Assembly: GCF_001540865.1 (NCBI RefSeq)
Contig: NC_033640.1
Span: 4,225,896-4,289,895 of the forward strand
Length of the DNA: 64,000 nt
Origin: Ananas comosus
Lineage: Eukaryota > Streptophyta > Magnoliopsida > Poales > Bromeliaceae
Reading direction: 5' to 3'
Position numbers and translations under genes: made by a program
Part shown: in pieces, positions 32,201-41,200 of the stretch
Layout: every line of letters begins with the position of its first letter
How positions within the stretch are numbered: position 1 is the first letter of the stretch
Notes under the pieces: generated by a model
Told to the model about the DNA's origin: nothing
What the model saw: only the letters and a program-made list of their open reading frames with translations
The model's database searches: none

Positions 32201-35200
32201 GATGATTGACTCGAGGCCGAGTCGTGTGGATAGCTTGGTTAAGGTGGTAGAAACCTTAAAAGCTAGTGATAAAAGGCAAAAGCTAAGGTAATAGAGACCT
32301 TAGAAGCAAGTTAGACTTGAGTTGTGAACCTAAGGTAGTAGAAACCTTAGAAGCTAGATGACATGAGCTATTGATCTACTAGTTGGTTGCATAATTGCAT
32401 GATTTTCATATTGCATGTTGAGAGGCATAACATTTATTTCAATACTTGCATAAATATCTGTTGGATATCTGTTTGACTAAAATGTTGCAGTGCCTCCTTG
32501 GACCTGGTGGGTCGAGCTCTTCCCTTGGGTGGCCGTACCCACTGGAAACTTTGGATAATAGTTCTCACCCAACGTGGTTTTGGGGTTTCAGGTTCACACG
32601 TCAGCGGCGTGGCCGCGCAAGGAAAGGGCGTAGCTCCGTGGATAGCAGCCCTACCCCGAGACCAGAGATAGCGGTACCCCAAAGTGGCCAAGGTTAGGGG
32701 TTAGAGTTGAAAGAAACAAATTTGTAATAAATCTTGGTTGTATTTGGAAGTTAACTGTTAAACAAAATGTAATATGTAAACCTGGGACGAATGCTTGTAA
32801 TAGCATAGCTGCATTTATGTTATTAATACTTCCTTATGCAATCCTTGTTTGATTTCTGTCCTTGGTTGGGACCTCGTGCTTTGTATGGATTGTGACGCCT
32901 AGGACGTACAGGGGAGACTCTGTCCGTTCGGCGGTCTGTCAGCGTCCCCGAATCCAACCAAATAAGCGGGTGTCGGGGCGTGACAATAGTAATTTCAGTG
33001 CTTCAGTACCAGCACTACAGTACTAGCGCTACAGTATTTTCAGCCTATTTGTGACCTCTCATTTGTCTCTCGGTGATCTCCCCGCTTATTTTTCTGGCCT
33101 TGTGGTGCTACTCAGCTCTTTCTTGGTGCGGCCTGGTTCTTCTCTATCGCTTTGTGGCCTTTCTTTGGTGCGCAAGTTGGCGGACACTCGATTATCCTTT
33201 TTTTTCTCATCTGCTGCTCTCTGGTTTGTCCCATCTTTTATCTCTTGTGGTGGATCTTTCTTACGGTGGTTAACATGTCTTCCTCTATCTCAAATTTATC
33301 GGTTATTAACATCAAAACTCTCATAACATTAGAACTTATTGATTCCACATACTTAGTGTGGAAACAAGTTTTTCTCAATGTCTTAGAAAGTTTTGGTGTT
33401 GCTTCATATGTTGACGAAACTAGTATTACACCCTCTCAGACAATAGATACTGTTGATAAGAAGTTGATAATAATTCTGGCATATTTACGTTGGAAAAAGA
33501 AAGATTCTACTATCCTCTCATGGATAAATGCTACCCCTATCTCTTAGCATATTATAAATGGTCATTTCTAGCTCAACTTAAAACTGCATATGATGCCTGG
33601 CAATCCATCGAAGCTTATTTTCTTGATAAAACTGCTTTCACGGCTTTCTCTCTAAAGTCTGAATTGCGCAGTATCATAAAAGGCTCAATGAGCATGAGTT
33701 ATTATATGCAAAAGATTAAGTCGATTGGTGATGCGCTTCGGCGATTGGTGAAACCGAGGCAAACCATAATTTGGTTATGACTGTTCTTCTAGGATTACCA
33801 GAAGAATATAGAGATTTTGTCAGTGCTCTTAACACACACGGAAGTAAGCCTACTTTTGAACAACATCGTCCACTCTTGCTACAAGAAGATATGGAAGTTC
33901 AACGTCGTACTAGTTTAACGACGTCCCCTACTTCTCCCGCTTTTGATGGTGAAGCCCTGTATCCGAATTGTAGCCATGGTAATCGTGGTGGCCGTAGGGA
34001 AAGACATCTCGGAGGCCGAGGACAACACGGTAGACACAACCCTTACCTTGACTGTGGATCTCCTGGAACCTACTCGCATCCTCAACCTGATAATCCTCAA
34101 CAAAATTACATTCCGAATCACCAACCCTACATTCCAAATCAACAATCTTACATTTTGAAGTCTAGCACGCAATGTCAGATCTGTGGAAAGTACAACCATT
34201 CTGCTCTCCAATGCAGACAACATATCAACCATTCCTTCGTTGCCGATGACATTCCTCAAACCTTAGCTGCAATGAAACTTCATAAACCTGGTGTCTCTAA
34301 TCATACGACCGCGAATGTCACGCCCCGAGACCGCTACCAATTTGGTCCGGTCCGGGCGCGTCGAACAGACGCCGAACCGACAGGACCTCCCCTGTCCGAC
34401 CAAGGCTAAACCAACTGATCATGTATAAGAATTTACCCAGGAATCAATTCATGAATACACGATCACGAGGAGCACCACCAGTGCCAGCAAACAAGAGCAA
34501 GATACAAGTATGAGCAATACAAGTAGATAAAGAGAGAAAGCTCTATCTATTACATTCATTCATCTTAATACATTTAATTCCATCTTTTACATTCTTCCAG
34601 AACATATGTACAAGCACTCAAACCTCACCCTATACAACATCTACTCTCAAACATAAATACAGGGTAGAGCTAATGCAAAAAGGGTAGGTAGCTAATGCAA
34701 CTAGGGCGCTAGGCCCTTACCGCGATCCTCGCGCTCGCCCGGGACGCTCGAACTCGGACCTGTAAAAAGTGGGGTGAGAACTATCTTCCATAGTTCCCAG
34801 TAGGTTCGGCCGCCGACTCCGCCGGTCTCCCCACTAGTTCCAAGTAGGCACGAGTAGATAAATAGATAGATAGATATAGAAAGCTATAGAAACATATAGT
34901 AAAACTACGCTACTGTGCCCGAATCATGTATATGAAGGATGCATGCACAAGGAATAGATACTCAACTAGCTCTTCATATGTCCAAGAAGTAAAGCTATTT
35001 ACTTGTTCATTAATCTCGTGGCTCACTCAAGGATTCGCCCATTACTCACATAGCCATCTCGATCACTACATATCCAAGACCGTCTGCGGGACCCCACATA
35101 GGCCATCCCTCGGGACCCTAAATAGGCCATCCCTATCCCACGGGACCCCAAATAGGCCATCCCTCATGACTGACTCCGGAGCGCACTACTTGTGTGGAGC

Positions 35201-38200
35201 GACCACCACAAGTCGGGAACAGACAATGAGTATGATCCAATTCTCCCACCTCAAGAGTGCCCTATTCTCTAAGGTTACTATCACCATGGTCAATGGGTTT
35301 CATATACGCTACGACTCACACATGCCACTCGTTCTTTGTTTAATTAACAACTAGGTGCCACTCGTTCTTTTGTTTCAACTATTGCATCATTCTTTCATCG
35401 CTGCACTATAGGATTACAAGTCTCGACCCAATCCTCATCAATCCCCTATATCCAGCAACTAATGCATAATACGATATCAGCTAGGAAAACATAAGGAAAG
35501 GCAATGCACGATTATCCTATAATGCATATGAACCCAGGATGCAAGGTCTCAAGATACTAAGACATAAAAGGGAGCCCGATTGTTTCGGGATGGACACCAC
35601 CCACCTCGTGGTGATGCCGCGATGGTAGAAAACTCGACGTTGCGGTCCTAGCACGTCGCTTCAACTCCTCGGGGCGAAGCGAGCCCTCAAGTACCCGATT
35701 CGGCGATTTCTCCGCACTTGCTCGTCGGATCGACAAACCGTCTTCGCCGACGCGTTCCGAGACCTAGCAATTAGGTTTACGACCTATTAAAATAGATCAA
35801 AACCCTAGATTTCCAAACATCCCAAACCCGTGCCCTAGAATGGCAATGAGGGAGAAATTCGTGGTGCGAGCTTCAAATGCGAGCTCGAACCATCGCCCTA
35901 GCTTCCATAGGTTCCATTCGAACCAATTCTAAGCAATAAAACCCAATCTCAAGAAATCCACCATGGATGGGTTTGGAGCTTACCTTTAAACCAAGCTCCA
36001 AGCTTGCTCTAGCTTGAAGGAAAGAGGGAAGAAGATCTTCTTCTTCTTGGTCTTCTCCTTCCACTTCTTCTTCTTTTCCTTCCTATTCTTCCTCCTCTTC
36101 TCTTCTTCTTTTCCTTTCGTTCTAGAGAGAGAGAGGGAAAGAGTGTGAGATGGAGAGAGAGCAAATAAGAGGGAGAGAAGGGTCCCCCACCTCTCATATA
36201 GGCCACTTTGCAAATAAGCCCCTCAACTTTTCATCCTTTGAAGCAATCCTCACTGGGCATTTTCGCAGTAAGGGACCGGTCCCAGCTCGGGGAGACCGGT
36301 CCCCGAGAGCCTTCCATCTCGGCAGAGGGGATTTCGCGTTCGGGAACCGGTCCTTGCCTGAGAGACCGGTTCTTGTCCGAGAGACCGATTCCCGAGAGTT
36401 GAATTTTCGGGACTTAGCCAAATTTCGGCTATTCTCGCTGGGCTGACGTTCGGGAACCGGTCCTCCCCTGCCAAGGACCGGTTACCTCAAGGATCCCCGC
36501 AAGCCCAGCCTGATGGGACCGGTCCCTTCCTGCCAGGGACCGGTCCCCGAGAGCAATTCTGCCCCAGTGCAGATTTTGCACTGCTACTCTCGCGGACCCT
36601 TCCTTAATGCACTTTATGCATTATAATCACCTTCGGACTTTCCGAAGCTTACACACTCGACAAATAGTCGATTCTAAACGAAGTCTAATCCTCGAGTTTT
36701 GAGAATTCACTTCCTTACAGCGAATCCCGGTATCCTCTCTCATATTCTAAACCATATATTTGGCATGAAAAAATTCTTGTTGGTAATGAAAATTTACTTG
36801 ATATTACTCAGACAGGTGAAATACAATTAAATACGTCCTCTAATTCCTTTGCTCTTAAAAATATTCTTATTGTTCCTTCTATTAAGAGAAATCTACTTTC
36901 AGTGCGATAATTTTGTTATCACAATAAGTCCCTTTCTGAATTTGACTCTTCTGGTTTTTCTATAAAGGACAGAGAAATCGGGACGGAGCTTCTTCAATAC
37001 CCTAGCTCAGAAACATCACTCTATCCACTATGTTCTAAAGTTGCAAGTGTAGGAAGTAACAGCTAGCTCTAGATGCGTCTAGGTTTAGCAGAGATATTTG
37101 GCATAAACGGTTAGGCTATCCTAGTATTCATGTTCTTTCTAAGTTTATTAAAAACAATAAAATTATTTCTGATGGTAATTCTACTTTGACACTATCTATT
37201 TGCAATGCTTGTAAAATGGAAAACATGTTAAACTTTCGTTTCATGATTTTGAATCTTTCTACTTTTTCTTTTTATATTGTTCATTTTGATGTATGGCAAT
37301 CACCCGTTCCCGCGGTTTCTGGTTACAAAAATTATGTTATATTCATCGATGATTACTCTCGATTTTCTTGGCTTTATCTTCTAAAATTTAAGCATGGTGT
37401 TTTTGACAAATTTTTCAAGTTTAAAGCAACAATTGAAAACATGTTTCATAGTTCAATCAAAATTTTTCAATTTGAAAATGGTACGGAGTTTGTGAATGAT
37501 AAGTTTTCTACACTTTGTTCACAAAACAAAATTCTTCACCGCTTTTCTTGTCCTTGTACTCCTCAACAAAATGGCCTCGCATACTCTGTAGCACACTGAA
37601 CTTTAGCAAATTACAAAGTTCCAATGTAAGAATACTGTTTTGAACTATTTTGGAAGCTTTGAGGGTTGTCTGGAGTGTGTCGACCTGTTTCCGGAGCTAA
37701 ATAAGAGCCAGAACGGGTTCTCGATATCAAAATCTGCAAATTACAGATTTTAGTGTTGAGTACCGGTACTGGTTTGAGGTACCGGAACTTGATAGAGTGC
37801 CGAAATGGGCAGCTCTCGGGTTTTGCGAAATCCAGTGGTGAGTATCGGTACTAAGCCGCATACTGGTACTGCATCGGGCGGGTACCGGAACGCAGTTGAA
37901 AACCAAAATCTCCAACATTTGGGTTCTACGGAACTGGACCATTGGTACCGGAACTGCTGGGTACCGGTACTCCAATTCGTGTACCGGTACTCAATGCTGC
38001 AGAGTGTAATTTCGTACTGTATTGAAATTGTGGGTTCTTGAGGGACCTAAGGGGGATTGTTACATCATGTGTATAACCCTTCACCACTCATTTGTTTTGC
38101 CTTTTGTGCTGAGGCTAGAGAGAGAAGGTTCCTTTCCAAATCCCTAGATCTTGGGTTTTGATCCCTTGTTCTTCTTTCTCTTCATAGAAGCTTGCCATTT

Positions 38201-41200
38201 TGGACCTTGAAGACAGCTTGGAAGTGAAAAAGGGAGCTTGTTTGAGGATTAAACTCCAACCCTAGCATTACTTGGCTTGGTTTGGAGCTCTTTTTTAGGT
38301 TAGTAGTCTTCTTGCAACCTTTAATTGTGAATTTTGCAAGAATTGTGGAAGAAAACCTAGTTTTGAGAAAACTAGGGTTTGTTTTGGGATTTCCCTATTT
38401 TGAGCTTTTGGGGTTGAATTGATGAGTACTAAACACTCCTTTAGGTTGGATTTGAAGCTTCCTAACTTTGATTTGGACTTTGGATAAGTTTTACTTGGTT
38501 AAAGGTAATTTTCACCTATTTTACCCTTGATTTTTGGTGAATTTCGTGATAAGCTTGTTAGAAGCTTGTAACCCCCTTCGAATTTTTCTTAGGGTGTTAG
38601 AAGTCTTATGGACAACTTCGTTCAAAGAAACGAATAAGTTCGAAGGGTGTCCAATGGGTTTGATCTCACCGAAATGGGTGAACTCCCCATGTCTTCTATG
38701 TTGCTATAAGCTTTAAATTGATGCATGTGATGTAGTAGAGGCATATGATGTAACATGCATAATATATAATATGTAATTGCATTTCCTCTTACGCAAATAT
38801 AGGAATGCATGTTAGATATGAGTAAAAGTATCCTATGGGACATTACATGGTTAGTGAAACCTTTGGGTTTAAACTTGCATGCCAATCAATATTTCTTACT
38901 ATAGATACAGGGAAACATGATATATTGTATGTTAATGACAAATGTAAGTTAAGTATGTTACACTTAACTTAGTTGAACAACTAGAGTTAACATTTGACAT
39001 TGTACTCGACCTCTAGGTCGTTAGTTGATATTCCATGTTTTAGACATGACGAACAAAATGCTTATGCGGTTAATCACGCTTGCTTGCCATTGTGCTCATT
39101 CGCACAAGTTTGTGAGGGTCGCTCCCTACAAGCCGACACTCCAGAGTTGGCCTTTGCGACATCATGCTTGCCCATCGTGCGGGATTGGACGCCGAAGTGG
39201 ATTGCCATGAGTGAGGCTCATTCCTAGCGAGGGAATGTTGACTACCATGGAACCATTAGGCACGACACAAGCCGGGACTCTATACCTTGTGTAAGTCCCC
39301 GACGATTGGGTAATAGTAATTAAACTTAATGTTGGTCATTACTACTAGGTAGTGCATGACATTTGGACAAATACATTAGTCATCTTATGCTCATTGATGT
39401 GATAGAGTAGTTTCCATACATGTTAAAGAACATAGTTAATTAAAGGCACAGTAGTATTGGAATCTTAACGTTTAACATTATTCATGCTTCATTAGTAATG
39501 ATTTCTACTTTTGCCTCAGCTAACCTAGTGGTGTAATTCGCTTTTCTCGATGGCTTACCCACTGGAAACTATTGTTTAATAGTTCTCACTCCATTTATTT
39601 GTTGTTTTTTATTTTCAAAGCCTTCCACTGCAGGAGAGGCTAGGATCGCGGCAAAGGAGTCGCGTCTAGCTAGAGCCTTGGAGAGTTACTTAGGTGGACA
39701 CCTTTCTTTTGTTTTAGCTTCGAGAGGTGTACTCGGCCATTTTGTATAGAGACCATCTTATGCTATGAGATGTACTTTTGTGACCTTATGTATGTCTTAT
39801 GATAGTTGTATCCGTTATTGTATAATTTGCTATCATCCTTTGGTAATTATTGCTTTCTTGTTTAGTCTAGTACTTGTGTTCTCTCTATTGTATGTTTTGT
39901 AGTAGACGTCTTGTGCGCACCGAGGATACCTTGTGCATACAGCGGGTCTGTGCATGTACCGGGTAGGCTTCCCCTAGGGCCGGGCATGACATACTCGTCA
40001 ACAAAATGGCCTCGCCTAAAGAAAATATAAGCATTTATCTCTAACATTGTTAGAAACCTACTGTTTCAAGCTTATCTCCTCGGTTCTGGGCTGATGCTAT
40101 GCAAACTGCTGTATTTCTTGTGAATCGAATTCCTTCTCTTACTGTTTTGGAAGGGCGATCGCCATACGAAATTCTGTATGATTGTTCTTTTCCTGACTTG
40201 CAACTTGTCAGAATTTTTGAATGTTTATATTATCCCGATATACAAGACATTGCAGCTCACAAGCTCTCTCCTCGATCCCTTCCTTGTATCTTTTTGGGAC
40301 TGATAAATATAAAGATTTTCACCGTCTCTGTCCAAAAACTGGTAAAGTTTTTATTTCCCGACATGTTACTTTTGTTGAAACAGTTTTTTCCACATTCTTA
40401 TCTTTCCAAATTTTCTTCTTCAACTACTTCCAACTTTCAACTATTTTAAAATTTTCTTTCTAATCCTCCCTTACTGAATGAGAGTTCTTTTACTACTAAT
40501 GCTGGTTTCTCCTTCACACGTCCCTCCACTGACGTTGATTCCACTCCACCTGTTTCACCATCTGAGAATTTATCAACATTTCCTTCCACCTTGAATTCTG
40601 ATGCCACACAGGTTAGCAATGGGACTGATGCCGCTGTCGCTCGTCCACCAGAGCTCTTGAGTCTATACAAGACGACGCACCCTTCGACCTCCTATTGATG
40701 CGACACCTTGCACCTTTAGTCGTTCACCTTCTCCTCAGCCTGATATAGTGCCTTCTCCTTCACCTTCTAAGCCACCTTTACATCCCCGAACACACTCCAT
40801 GGTCACCCGGTCAATGACTAAGGGTTTGCCTGAGTCTATCTCCTGACTGGCTTCTGTGCATCCCATTTTTCCTACTAAGCCCACTACTTTTCGTGAAGCT
40901 TTTCAAGATGCTGGTTGGCATGCTGCCATGATTGAGGAATTTGATGCCTTACTGACCAATGCTACTTGGGATCTTGTTCCTCCTCCCTCTTTTGTTAATC
41001 TTATCGGTTGTAAGTGGGTCTACAAAGTAAAGCAGAAGGCAGATTGTTCACTTGAGCGTCTCAAAGCTCGTCTTGTGGCTCAGGGTTACAAACAGGAACA
41101 CGGTATTCATTTTGATGAGACCTTTTCTACGGTTGTCAAGTCGGACCACTATTCGTACTGTTCTTTCAGTGGCTCTCTTTTGGGTGGTCCCTTCGTCAAC

